This document shows positions 38,201-44,901 of a stretch of 64,000 nt of DNA, one piece after another. The stretch covers positions 21,576,283-21,640,282 of the forward strand of contig NC_091943.1 of assembly GCF_041260155.1 (NCBI RefSeq), read 5' to 3'. The notes beneath the pieces are model-generated. The model had not been told where the DNA came from. It saw only the letters and a list, made by a program, of their open reading frames with translations, and did no database searches. Within the stretch, counting starts at the first letter, position 1. Each line of letters starts with the position of its first letter. Made by a program: the position numbers and the translations under genes. The stretch is from Ptychodera flava. Its lineage: Eukaryota > Hemichordata > Enteropneusta > Ptychoderidae.

Positions 38201-40136
38201 GCAATTTTCATTCAAATCTGTCACACTGCGTTTTCAGCCCTGTTTCGTATAACTTTGCGATATAAGGAATTGTTGTATCTATATCGCGACGAAAATGAAA
38301 GCTAAAATTCAACACTTCAATCTCTCATCTCAAGGTTGACGAGACGGAGAAGGTAAAAGTTGGAGATTTCGGACTGTCACGTGACATCTATCAGAGCGAC
38401 TACTATGTATGCAGTGACAAAAAAGCCAAGTTGCCCGCCAAATGGATGGCGCCAGAATGCTTTAAGAAACAACATTACGATACTAAAACTGACGTGGTGA
38501 GTACTTTGAATTATCTGTCGTGTTTTGCAAATGTGGAATTTAGTTTTGAAGGAGAAACAACATTTCATAAAACAAATACGGGAGCTTACAATCGCGCAGT
38601 ATAATTTTTTGTGAATTGTAGTACGAACATTATCCAAGTTCACTTTGTCCTTTAGTTAAATTTGACTAAATTTATTCGAAAAGGTTACTTTAAACGTTGA
38701 ATTTTTCACTCTAAATGCTACCATGGCCTGATATGAGAGAACGTAGTGAATATATCTCTGTCTCTCTGTCTCTGTCTTTCTCTCTGTCTCTCTGTCTTTC
38801 TCTCTGTCTCTGTCGCTCCCTCCCTAGTGGGCCTATGGAGTGTTGCTTTGGGAAATAATGACAAAAGGAGAGACTCCATACCCAGCTATCGACAACAGTG
38901 AGCTGGTTGATTATCTCGACAAGGGGAAACGACTGAAAAAACCGCCTAACACACCAGATGAAGTGTAAGTCCTCGTATTCAGTGAGAGAGTTTCATCAAC
39001 AAGGCAGATGCTTACATGAACACCACACGTCGACATTTAGAATCAAAAGATTCTTAACCTCCCACCGCGACTGTCAAACTCCAACAATGCGTAGAACATT
39101 TAATCTGTACATCGGATTTCTTGTCTATCCAGTCAGCTGTCTTGAGATATCAATCCAACTGACAGCGTACGCAAAAATTCAATCTGGACCTGCAGTCCGT
39201 TTATGCAGACTTGTACGCAACAAATTTGTGGTTTAGCGAAGTAAGGAAGCATCGAACATCCATCTTTTCAACTGCTTCACAAATACATTTATGTAACCAG
39301 TTGTAGTTCACGAAAAGAAAGGCAAGATGATATAATATTATAGTGGAACAGAACATGCAGACCACGCAACAATGCTTCTGCAAAATGAAAGGTGTTCGCG
39401 GCAGCATTGAGAAAGCTTCTGATGAATTTTTGTACGAATCTTGACATTAAGGTAGTATACACCTCGAGAGTGAAAAACATTTTGCTCAAACTTTTCTCAA
39501 ACAAACTATCAAACACTCACTTTCAAAATCAAGAATAAATATCATGGATAATTGTGCAAAATGTGGTACTGAGGAAGCGAATTACCCATATTTACCAAGA
39601 TTAGTAATTCAAAATGTCCGCCATCCCTGGGTTATCTCCATGGAACAAAAAATAAATTTTCTGATTTTTCGCAAAACCATATCGATGAAAACTTTATTCA
39701 CTGCAGAAGCTTCAAAATGAGCCCCTCCCTACAAATGGACCAAATATATTGTAAAAGTTTGACAGTCCGAATATCTGTCCTGGAGGCGCATTCTACCTTA
39801 GTATTTTCCCGATAATGACACATTTCACATGTCCTTTTGCATGTTGATATTGCATATCTGTATCATACATGGTTATCTTGTGTATCTGTAATGAAATTTC
39901 AGTAATAGTCGAGGGTAGTTAAAATCAGTCCTGAAGATCATGCCAATTCAGTCGCTTTTATCTTTTTCTTCAGGTATCATATCATGCACGCGTGCTGGCA
40001 GTTGGATCCGGACCTGCGACCAGACTTCAAGGATATAGTTCATACGATGGACAAAATGCTCAAATCTACTGATGAAGAATCAGAATCCAATTATTACCTG
40101 ACGCCTGTTTCGTCTGAATATATCGACGTTTACTAG
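10822..40136 (+). CDS. MET/RON-like IPT-domain receptor tyrosine kinase, multi-exon gene, 5' end outside or unrecognised
   Basis: Seventeen exons can be joined with GT-AG sites and matching phases: 10822-10865, 12758-13003, 14370-14621, 16006-16257, 19423-19556, 20759-20929, 28252-28357, 28914-29306, 30828-31001, 31493-31715 (or a later donor), 32480-32599, 32958-33065, 33566-33747, 37905-38018, 38335-38496, 38828-38964, 39974-40136. They give 992 codons and a stop. Order: Ser/Thr-rich stalk, three IPT/TIG domains, transmembrane helix, tyrosine kinase. Known of the family: IPT repeats plus a kinase occur in MET and RON, which bind HGF/MSP-type ligands through an N-terminal SEMA domain and signal from the plasma membrane. 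Seen here: kinase motifs [29 protein letters not shown] and MAPE, all in MET-like context. No SEMA or PSI exon was found in the window, so the ligand-binding part is unknown. The kinase and IPT exons are secure; the stalk exons are joined by phase and composition only. Confidence 0.88.
11350..12623 (+). mobile_element. TTAA-family MITE copy interrupted by a foldback element
   Basis: The left end TTAAGGTAGTATGCACTTCG is preceded by a solo right end of another copy (11332-11353). The right end is ACCGAGGCGCATTCTAC at about 12602. The middle is replaced by the 11637-12530 foldback. Confidence 0.7.
11637..12530. mobile_element. Foldback element (about 0.9 kb) inside a MITE
   Basis: The left arm starts near GGCACTCCCA at about 11637 and the right arm ends TGGGAGTGCC at about 12530. 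The arms share a long imperfect stretch including ACATGTTTTTATCGATATC-type sequence and a CGCGCGGATC block. A tight GC-rich palindrome sits at the centre (about 12016-12061, CGCGTGGTATG and its complement). It splits a copy of the TTAA-ended MITE. The target duplication is unclear. Confidence 0.65.
12758..13003 (+). CDS. Ser/Thr/Pro-rich stalk exon, copy 1 of 3
   Basis: The acceptor follows a T/C-rich tract ending TTGACAG and the donor is GTAAGT. The exon is phase 0 at both ends: 82 codons, all open. The peptide starts [10 protein letters not shown] and ends TQGATE. Ser, Thr and Pro dominate, with one N-glycosylation sequon (NQS), which suggests an O-glycosylated mucin-like extracellular stalk (inference). 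Two near-identical exons follow at 1.61- and 1.64-kb spacing. It lacks the two extra codons (LA region) present in copies 2 and 3. Confidence 0.7.
14370..14621 (+). CDS. Ser/Thr/Pro-rich stalk exon, copy 2 of 3
   Basis: 84 open codons, phase 0 at both ends, with the same acceptor (TTGACAG) and donor (GTAAGT) as copies 1 and 3. By hand count 42 of 84 residues are Ser, Thr or Pro; there is one sequon (NES). All differences from the other copies keep the frame and the splice sites. That fits an exon still under coding constraint rather than a dead duplicate, although recent duplication alone could also explain it. Confidence 0.7.
16006..16257 (+). CDS. Ser/Thr/Pro-rich stalk exon, copy 3 of 3
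   Basis: 84 open codons, phase 0 at both ends. The acceptor ends TTTGACAG and the donor is GTAAGT. The peptide starts [10 protein letters not shown] and ends TQGLSE. It is followed, after the intron holding a 912-bp transposon, by the first IPT exon at 19423, which also starts in phase 0. The most divergent residues lie around position 40 (APRR instead of EPST) and at the end (LSE instead of ATE). Confidence 0.7.
16690..17601. mobile_element. 912-bp foldback element with 8-bp target duplication, hAT-like
   Basis: Ends CACAGTCGTTTGGAGAGC and its exact reverse complement, inside long inverted arms (about 200 bp). It is flanked by TTTTCACT at 16682-16689 and 17602-17609. The equivalent positions of the two sister repeat units (about 13430 and 15045) carry the same sequence once and uninterrupted, which proves insertion. 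An 8-bp duplication fits hAT, though P-type elements share it. The interior holds further nested inverted segments around 16960-17330. No transposase. Confidence 0.8.
18181..18985. other. Intron sequence without recognised features
   Basis: One strong acceptor-like tract (CTCCTTATCACAG, about 18231) opens no useful frame. No repeat recognised. Confidence 0.4.
18986..19024. repeat. GACA microsatellite
   Basis: About nine GACA units. Confidence 0.9.
19423..19556 (+). CDS. First half of IPT/TIG domain 1
   Basis: Acceptor TTCTGTTACAG, donor GTAAAG. The peptide [13 protein letters not shown] is followed by [13 protein letters not shown] and ends PCNIIR. This is the classic IPT opening (P, GP, SGGT, I-x-G-x-N-L/V) and closes on the conserved Cys. 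The exon ends with two bases of a codon, completed as Arg by the first base of the exon at 20759. A TTAA-ended MITE begins only 17 bp after the donor. Confidence 0.82.
19574..19929 (-). mobile_element. TTAA-ended MITE copy next to the IPT exon donor
   Basis: Reverse orientation: starts TTAAGGTAGAAAACGCCTCG and ends CGAGGCGCATACTACCTTAA. The donor of exon 19423-19556 lies 17 bp before it. Confidence 0.8.
20759..20929 (+). CDS. Second half of IPT domain 1 and start of IPT domain 2
   Basis: The acceptor is a T run ending CAG; the donor is GTAAGT. The peptide contains [12 protein letters not shown], then [12 protein letters not shown] and the IPT boundary [11 protein letters not shown]. Three sequons (NET, NWT, NVT) fit an extracellular domain. 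It ends with AT, completed as Ile by the T at 28252 across a 7.3-kb intron filled with repeats. Confidence 0.85.
21140..21547 (-). CDS. Gag-like hypothetical ORF in the receptor intron
   Basis: 135 codons from MASKGKGK to a stop. The N-terminus is Lys/Gly-rich ([18 protein letters not shown]), followed by an acidic helical stretch ([18 protein letters not shown], then [11 protein letters not shown]) that could form a coiled coil, and a low-complexity Asn/Ala region. A basic head plus coiled coil resembles the start of some retroelement ORF1/Gag proteins, but no zinc knuckle or enzyme domain follows. It lies antisense in the intron between exons 20929 and 28252. Probably part of a decayed mobile element; function unknown. 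Confidence 0.35.
   Translation of the reverse strand: MASKGKGKTGGKNAGKSRGGKQTPTAADGTSSNFEPTVEAVASTLLQEFQNLRLEVQSIKNQVDGKIKTGREDASPAADANSNKANFPMFSDVQRPSGESIDESAGNITNVTNAADLIAGLGARFTTAISAKTVF
22680..24774. mobile_element. 2.1-kb foldback element with about 310-bp terminal inverted repeats
   Basis: The left arm (22680 to about 22990) and right arm (about 24460-24774) are near-perfect reverse complements, starting ATCCGTGGCACAATTCGG. The flanks are CTGTGTGA (22672-22679) and CTGTGTGC (24775-24782), an 8-bp target duplication with one change. The core has two stacked hairpins (23350-23475 and 23505-23665). No transposase was recognised. It lies in the 7.3-kb receptor intron. Confidence 0.7.
24783..25927 (-). 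repeat. 146-bp monomer array, minus orientation
   Basis: Starts CCAGATATGAACTGCAAATG CTCACGTG-type end and has about seven monomers with AATTAGGAATTGGCTGAAG, ending at the CACGTG palindrome shared with the next array. Confidence 0.8.
25928..27960 (+). repeat. CACGTG element with GT microsatellite and about nine 146-bp monomers
   Basis: CACGTGTGTAAACACGTG palindrome, GTCT/GT run (25961-26095), AACTCAAAAACGCCTGAACG, then monomers of about 146 bp (26690, 26836, 26982 for the same word), then a closing ACACGTGAGCATATTCAG and a GACA/CACA run to a second CACGTG palindrome at about 27925. Two monomer types alternate (GCTGCAGATACTGATC versus GCTACAGATATTGATC). Confidence 0.85.
28048..28226. repeat. 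Long hairpin just upstream of the IPT2 exon
   Basis: ATAGCAATAATCCCC...GTATAC...TTTTGGTACAAT...ATATAGCAC pairs with its complement ending GGGGGTTATTGCTTAATTA. The centre is TCGCCTATATCGG. It ends 26 bp before the exon at 28252. Confidence 0.75.
28252..28357 (+). CDS. IPT domain 2, central exon
   Basis: Acceptor ATTCGTTTCAG, donor GTGAGT. The peptide [17 protein letters not shown] continues to ASSIEFCS. The GG-x-T-I-R-G-E-N-L signature joins directly after ITPLKQFQI of the previous exon, giving a textbook IPT start. It ends in phase 0. A long hairpin (about 28048-28225) ends 26 bp before this exon. Confidence 0.85.
28914..29306 (+). CDS. IPT domain 2 end and IPT domain 3 start, large exon
   Basis: Acceptor CTATCCAATAG, donor GTAGGT, phase 0 at both ends, 131 codons. 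The peptide begins [15 protein letters not shown], the conserved Cys-x-(S/T)P element of IPT domains. A stretch with [14 protein letters not shown] follows, then the domain boundary ([12 protein letters not shown]), closing at QYLVIT. The next exon starts GERLN, restoring an LVIT-G-x-x-L strand. The sequence in frame beyond 29306 is intron. Confidence 0.85.
29888..29924. repeat. TTA microsatellite
   Basis: About twelve TTA units. Confidence 0.9.
29950..30122. repeat. Long hairpin in intron (MITE-like)
   Basis: ATAGAAATAACGGAC at the left and GTCTGTTATTTCTAT at the right, with CTGACCATTAACGTTTATG and its complement inside. Flanked by a TTA microsatellite. Confidence 0.75.
30828..31001 (+). 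CDS. IPT domain 3, second exon
   Basis: Acceptor TCATTCCAG, donor GTAAAT, 58 codons, phase 0 at both ends. The peptide begins [18 protein letters not shown], passes DYCEPI and [11 protein letters not shown] (the IPT Cys and the L-T-C-x-P-P motif) and ends GYPQVR. It joins to [17 protein letters not shown], the plexin/MET-type end of the last IPT. The open frame continues 50 codons past the donor but loses all IPT similarity, so the donor is preferred. Confidence 0.85.
31493..31715 (+). CDS. End of the last IPT, transmembrane helix and juxtamembrane exon
   Basis: The acceptor is ACAATAG. The peptide [17 protein letters not shown] is followed by a hydrophobic segment of about 25 residues ([17 protein letters not shown] onward) and a stop-transfer RRKSR, then [13 protein letters not shown]. 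Three GT donors lie at 31716, 31725 and 31740. All leave the same phase, so the exon may end at 31715, 31724 or 31739, adding 0, 3 or 8 residues to the juxtamembrane region. Confidence 0.82.
31816..31878. repeat. ATGT microsatellite
   Basis: About fifteen ATGT units, 76 bp after the last candidate donor of the transmembrane exon. Confidence 0.9.
32186..32432. repeat. Compound tetranucleotide microsatellite
   Basis: CTAT run, then CATC/CCAT, ACAG and again CATC runs. Ends 48 bp before the exon at 32480. Confidence 0.9.
32480..32599 (+). CDS. Juxtamembrane and start of kinase domain exon
   Basis: Acceptor TTTCTTTGCAG, donor GTTAGT. The peptide [19 protein letters not shown] is followed by [12 protein letters not shown] and DDVLGRG, reaching the first glycines of the ATP-binding loop. 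The last Gly codon is split across the intron. The preceding intron is rich in tetranucleotide microsatellites. Confidence 0.85.
32958..33065 (+). CDS. Kinase exon with glycine-rich loop and catalytic lysine
   Basis: Acceptor CTCTCAG, donor GTAAGT. The peptide [12 protein letters not shown] completes GRGAFGVV. A Cys-containing insert ([13 protein letters not shown]) is followed by EVAVKILK with the ATP-binding Lys (VAVK). The insert between beta strands 2 and 3 is somewhat long but usual in size for MET-type kinases. Confidence 0.88.
33566..33747 (+). CDS. Kinase exon with helix C and hinge
   Basis: Acceptor TTCTGGCCAG, donor GTGAGC. The peptide contains [18 protein letters not shown] (helix C with its Glu, then HPNV), TLIGIC, and the hinge stretch [17 protein letters not shown]. 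The combination LPYMK-x-G-x-L and EG-x-x-MKD-x-x-HPNVL is the best sequence evidence for MET/RON affinity rather than another receptor kinase family. Confidence 0.9.
33829..34146 (+). mobile_element. TTAA-ended MITE copy
   Basis: Begins TTAAGGTAGTATGCGCCTCG and ends CGAGGCGCGATCTACCTTAA. It lies 81 bp after kinase exon 33566-33747 and has the same interior as the 37533 copy. Confidence 0.8.
34262..34299. repeat. CTAT microsatellite
   Basis: About nine units. Confidence 0.9.
34589..37345 (+). repeat. CACGTG element with GTCT and TA microsatellites and about eighteen 146-bp monomers
   Basis: Same order as the 25928 element. GTCT run 34625-34732; TA run about 35121-35213 inside the second monomer. 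Alternating two-type monomers to about 36150, then the CAATTCCTAATTTGCATATT type to 37200, and the closing GCATTTTCAGTTCATATCTG. Fills most of the 4.2-kb kinase intron. Confidence 0.85.
37533..37889 (+). mobile_element. TTAA-ended MITE next to kinase exon 37905
   Basis: Starts TTAAGGTAGTATGCGCC and ends GAGGCGCGTTCTACCTTAA, imperfect inverted ends of about 20 bp. The interior matches the other copies listed here (AAATTCAAAATGGCC, GTTAACTCTATGGAGAAAA). A TTAA flank may be the target site, as for piggyBac-type elements, or part of the end. Confidence 0.8.
37905..38018 (+). CDS. Kinase catalytic-loop exon
   Basis: The acceptor is AATTCTAG. The peptide [18 protein letters not shown] is followed by [19 protein letters not shown], containing the catalytic HRDLAARN. 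For phase agreement with 38335, the donor must be GTATAA at 38019, adding one Tyr after NCM. The better-looking GTATGT at 38015 leaves the wrong phase. The acceptor lies 15 bp after the end of a MITE. Confidence 0.85.
38335..38496 (+). CDS. Kinase activation-loop exon
   Basis: Acceptor CATCTCAAG, donor GTGAGT, 54 codons, phase 0 at both ends. It holds the DFG motif ([14 protein letters not shown]), a YxxxYY cluster (YQSDYY) like the MET activation-loop tyrosines, LPAKWMAPE and the start of subdomain IX (TKTDV). Everything needed for an active tyrosine kinase is present. Confidence 0.9.
38752..38822. repeat. CT/CTCTGT-rich tract
   Basis: An imperfect TCTCTGTC repeat running directly into the acceptor of exon 38828, so it doubles as its polypyrimidine tract. 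Confidence 0.85.
38828..38964 (+). CDS. Kinase C-lobe exon
   Basis: Acceptor CTCCCTAG after a long CT-rich tract, donor GTAAGT. The peptide [19 protein letters not shown] is followed by [17 protein letters not shown] and ends PDE plus two bases of a Val codon. The GVLLWE-x-MT-x-G-x-x-PYP string is diagnostic of receptor tyrosine kinases. Confidence 0.9.
39447..39800 (+). mobile_element. TTAA-ended MITE copy
   Basis: Begins TTAAGGTAGTATACACCTCG and ends GGAGGCGCATTCTACCTTA. It sits in the last receptor intron, about 170 bp before the final exon. Confidence 0.78.
39974..40136 (+). CDS. Last kinase exon, short C-terminal tail and stop
   Basis: Acceptor TTTCTTCAG. The peptide [18 protein letters not shown] carries the subdomain XI Cys-Trp and invariant Arg (RPDF). 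The tail is short (about 30 residues), acidic, and ends [16 protein letters not shown], then TAG at 40134-40136. It has tyrosines but no Y-x-N (GRB2) or Y-x-x-M (PI3K) consensus, unlike the vertebrate MET docking site. Confidence 0.9.
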
Positions 40137-40749
40137 TATTGGCAAGGGTCTCCTAGGTGAATGCGATATACATTCCTATCACCCTAGAAAAGACTTTGTC
40201 AAGCTCCAAACAGTTGGAAGTGTCAGTTTTATCAATATTAACTTTCATGGTTGCCATCGTAGAATTTGTTGAGGTTATAGCACATGATGCCATAGATACA
40301 CATCCCTTACTGTTTCACTTTCACGTAACATCAATGACGCAGTTACCAGGATACAATATTAAGGGCTTGGAAAAGGATTAACGCAGGGGAGAGCTAGTGT
40401 TCAAAAATATACCCTTTAAAGATATGATGTCGAAGACATGCAGAATTTTGAAGTCATAATGATTGCTGCTTTTTAACACTTAAAATGGATATAAGAATAT
40501 AACATTAGGACAAAAGACAGATTGTGTTTTTAAAGTCATGCTGATCGCTTATATTAACTCGTTAAGGATGGAATGGAAAAATACAAGATTTTTCAAATTT
40601 TAAGAAAGATGATTTCATAAGGACCATGAAATGGAATCATGGGAAAACGTTCTTTGCCTGAAGATGTCAATACTGCATATCAGATTTTCTGTGTAAAATT
40701 TTGTGCTATCATTTCAAACATGCACCACTTACGTTTGAGGGTAAAAATA
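40137..40749 (+). other. Receptor 3' flank, probable 3' UTR
   Basis: AT-rich with no recognised frame. AATAAA words occur at about 40746 and 40761, but these overlap the start of the LINE fragment, so the polyadenylation site is not secure. Confidence 0.4.
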
Positions 40750-41640
40750 AAAAAATGAAGAATAAACCTTGGATTACAAGGGAAATTCGTAAGTTATATC
40801 AAATTAATTAAGAATAAATTTAAGGAACCTTTTTGAGTATCATAAGAACTATATAAATACTTTGACAAATGCTTTAAAAAGAGCCAAAAGTATTATTACG
40901 CAAATCTTCTAATGGCCAATAAAAGTGATACAAAAGAAATGTGGAAAGTTATCAATGAAATCTTATAAGAAACTTAACGTACCAAATCAAATCACTGCTA
41001 CTTCTGAAGGTCACACATCTTTCGTAGGGGTAACTATTGACAACAATTTATCATGGAAACATCACATTGTACAAGTCAAAATGAAAATCAGTAAGTTAAC
41101 GGGTGTGTTCTTAAAATTACCTCATGTAGTACAGCTTTTCACACTTGTATTATTATACAATTCCTTTGTTCTACCCCACACAATGTCTTGCTTTGAAGTC
41201 TTATCCTACATATTTGAATGATATTTTTAGTCCAAAAAAGATGGTTTGTATAATGACCTTCAGTGATTATAGGGCAAACTCATCGCCATTTTTTTAACAA
41301 ACTTTGTATTTTAGATAATTTTAAGCAACGTAAACTACAGCTTGCAGTGTTTTGTACATGATGCTTTAAATCATAGACTACCAGATGCTTTTAAAGATTT
41401 TTTCCTTCCGATTCGAAATACGTATAGTACAAGACAAAGTGTTCGTAACCATTTAGCCATACCAAAAATTAGACATGAGGCAGGTGAGATTACTGTAAAA
41501 TATGCTGCAACAAAGATCTGGAATGATATACCTAGTAACATAAGAGAAATACCCAAGTAGATATCGATTTAACTGGAATATAGAAATTATCTTCAGAACA
41601 GTCTCACCAGCCATTAATGTATATTTAATTCTTGGTTTTG
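40750..41640 (+). mobile_element. Decayed non-LTR retrotransposon (LINE) fragment
   Basis: Translated pieces match the connecting region and the C-terminal part of LINE ORF2. Around 40770 a PWIT-x-x-I-type linker is seen (KPWITREIRK). At about 41025-41160 SFVGVTIDNNLSWKHHI is followed by a run ending LYNSFVLPH, the region after the reverse-transcriptase palm. At 41342-41560 LPDAFKDFF, TRQS and ATKIWNDIPSNIR form the usual LINE tail. The catalytic core (YADD region) is deleted and frames are broken, so it is dead. It lies just downstream of the receptor stop codon. Confidence 0.75.
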
Positions 41641-42234
41641 ATTTTCATACATATTTGTAAATTTTGAAACGGTTTCTGTTTAACTCTCCAAGAGAATGCC
41701 ATGTATCTCTGCTTTCTTGTTTTCCTGAGGGCTGTTCGCCTCAGTAGTTACTGATTTAAAGATTAATTTGCATATTCTATGTAATCCCAGTGTTAACAGT
41801 CAGCCCATACAGTGAATTTGTCAAACAACCATGTACTCGGGAGTGGACTCGATTAGTTGCTAGACAACTCTTTTTACACTTTTGTTTTCCCAGACATTTC
41901 TCAGTACTTTCCTTATTTGACTATGTTTCTAATTTTTTTTCACAGACTTGCAATGGTAATAAAGCATTATTATTAATCTTATTAATCAGTACAGTCTTGG
42001 TAAATGTTATAAAGTTCAACAACTTCATACCTAGATATGAATGAAAAAATCCGTTATAGTCTGCGCGGATATCAAGTTCGACTGAAAACACCGGGACCTT
42101 TTTAAAGTTAGGGACCTTTTTTGGATCTTTCAAGGAGTGGTGTGTCCTACCAGCTGTAAAAGTCGACGTTTTTACGATTACAATTTTGTTTGCTAGAGTG
42201 TTGCCAAAGTAGAAATCCATTGCAATATACTTAA

Positions 42235-42660
42235 TATGCCCACTTGTTGCGTTGACTTACTTTGTTAGTCATATCCAGATATATACTCCATGCACCATGA
42301 TAGCTCTTTGACGGTACAACACACTATGCAAATTATAAATATAAAAGGTCCATTTTTAACGAGTATTGTTTTATTGTGAAAAGTAAAATGCCGAGAATGC
42401 ACCTGGAGGGAATTGTATGTTTTTTCGGCAAGGGAAGAATGCATAGACGCTTTCAAGAGCTTATTATGTTTTACGGTTGTACAGGAAAGCCCATTAATTT
42501 TAGAGTTGGTTGAATTTCGGGATGTAAACAACTATGAACACGACTATGCAATTTAGAACGAATGATTCGTTGATTTATAATTTCTATCTGATAATCTTTA
42601 TCCCTTGGCATAGCTAAAATGGAGCATTATGATGAAAACTGTTGTATCACGAGGCCACCA
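42235..42660. repeat. Segmental duplication, copy 1
   Basis: Shares ordered blocks with 47213-47770: TGCCCACTTGTTG, ATATACTCCA, ACAACACACTATGCAAATTA, CTAGAACGAATGATTCGTT-like and CCTTTGGCATAGC. About 85-90% alike by eye, with gaps. Confidence 0.75.
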
Positions 42661-42919
42661 CCAGACTGCTTTTATGTAAATTTTAGAGTGTTTTCACATA
42701 TTGGTATCGTCGCGTGGCAGCGTTTTTCTATGAACGTTCACTAATCAATTCTAAAATTGGAGTTAATTAATTTTGTCAATTTAAATTGCGACCTCTTTCT
42801 CTATTGAGGTTAGGTGAGCTCTTGTAGGTTGCGTCTGGAACAAAATGTTATGAACGTTAAACTGTTGAGCCGAAACGAAATACCGGAGCAAGAAGAAAAC
42901 CAATTTCAATGCTACTTCC

Positions 42920-43283
42920 TAAGGTAGAATGCCTCTCGAGGACTGATATTCGGACTCTAAAATTTTACAATTCTTTTCTGGTCTACCGCTTATTGGGCCT
43001 TATTTTGAAGCTTTTGGAGTAAAGAAAGTTTTCACCGTCTTAGTTTTTCGGATATCGTAAATATTACCTTTCCCCATAGAGTTAACACTGGGATGGTGAC
43101 TACTATTTTAAATTCTAAATATTGGCAAGTGCTAGATAATTTGCTTCTCTAGTACCAAACTTTGCGCGATGACATTGATTTTTGTTCTCGTTTTGGTAAG
43201 AGAATGTTTAAAAGTTTTTAAAGTTCATTGCGAAAAGTTTGAGGAAAAAAATTAAGTTTAATTTCGAGGCGCGTACTTTCTAA
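42920..43283 (-). mobile_element. TTAA-family MITE copy, degenerate ends
   Basis: Reverse orientation. Starts TAAGGTAGAATGCCTCTCGA and ends TTCGAGGCGCGTACTTTCTAA. The interior matches the family. Confidence 0.72.
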
Positions 43284-43499
43284 ACAGGACAAAGCCGCTC
43301 TTTATTGAGCCTTTTTGCATGAATTATGTTTCAGTTTCAGTTTCAGTTTCATAGTTTATTGGCAAATGTACGTTTAAAAGTAAATATACATCAGAAATCA
43401 CATTGGCTCGTGGTCTAAAACAAAAAAATTACAATTAAAACATTTACAATATAAAAACATGATCAACAAACACCGATAAGATACAAACACTCAATATAA

Positions 43500-44512
43500 A
43501 AAGTTACAAACATCTGGCTACTTGCAACAAATATTGATCTGATATATATCTTTTTGTACTTAGAAGCATTTGGCAGTGTCAAGTTAACAAATAGCTCATT
43601 TGCATATTTTATGAAGTTTTGTAATTAGTCATATAACTCCGATATAACTTCACCAGATGTGATGAAATCTACTGCAGATACTGATCTGACTGATATCTAA
43701 CTGTAGTGTAATGCATTTAGTAGTGTGAAATTAATTAAGGGTTCATTTGCATATTTAATGAACTTGGTAATTAGTGATATTACTCCAAAATTACAGCGTT
43801 AAATTTGATGAAACTTGCTACAGATGTTGATCTGATAAATATCCAATTGTACTGAGAAGCATTGAGCAGTGTCAAGTTAATAAATAGCTCATTTGCATAT
43901 TTCATGAAGTTTTATAATTAGTCATATAACTCCGAAATAACTGCATCAAACGTCATGAAAACTGCTGCATATACTGATCCGACAGATATCTAACTGTGTT
44001 GTAAAGCATTTAGTAGTGTAAAGTTAATTAAGGGTTCATTTCCATATTTAATAAAGTTTGTAATTAGGTATATAATACTGAAATTACGTCACTGAATTTG
44101 GTGAAACGTGCGACAGAAATTGAATTGATAAATATTCAATTGTGCTATGAATCATTGAAAAGTGTCAAGTTAATTTAGGGTTTATTTGCATATTTAATGA
44201 ACTTTGTAATTTGTGACATTACTCTAAAATTACAGCACTAAATTAAATAAAACGTGCTACAAATGTTGATCTGATGGATATCTAATTGTCCCATGAAGCA
44301 TTGAGCTGTGTCAAGTTAATTAACAGCTCATTTGTATATTAAATAAAGTTTTGTAATTTATAGTGATTAAACTCTGAGAGTACTGTGCGAAGTTGAAAAA
44401 ACCTGCTACATATAGTGATAACATATATCTTATTGTTCTGTGAAGGGATTAATGAGCCTGTTGTAAAACACGTGAGCATATTCAGTTCATATCTGGTTTT
44501 ATAACTAAAGAT
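43500..44512 (+). repeat. 146-bp monomer array, plus orientation
   Basis: About six two-type alternating monomers, closing ACACGTGAGCATATTCAG near 44470. The 5' microsatellite part is missing. It ends about 390 bp from the FMO A stop codon. Confidence 0.85.
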
Positions 44513-44901
44513 CATTATGACTTAAAGCAACGTTGCGCTAGTTTGTATATTGATGTAATTAAATTGAAGCCTTGCATCTTTCAACCAATACAATAGCCTG
44601 TATTACATCTGACACCTTGTCAGTAATTTATGTGCATAATTCGGAAATAGCTAATAATTTTACAATTACACTTAATTTCTTAAGTTCATTTCAAAGAACT
44701 TTTCCCCAGAAGATTTTTAACCTCCAACTTTTTGCGTAAAATAAACGATCAGAGAAAAACGAAGACCCATACTTCCATATTGCGAAGTTTCAGTGTATTT
44801 ATAAGATGACAATACTATGGTTCACTCTATTCCTGAAATAGACTGGGGAATTCCTTTAACAATCATGATATGAAAAATTAGGAGCTACAATTCACATGTT
44901 A

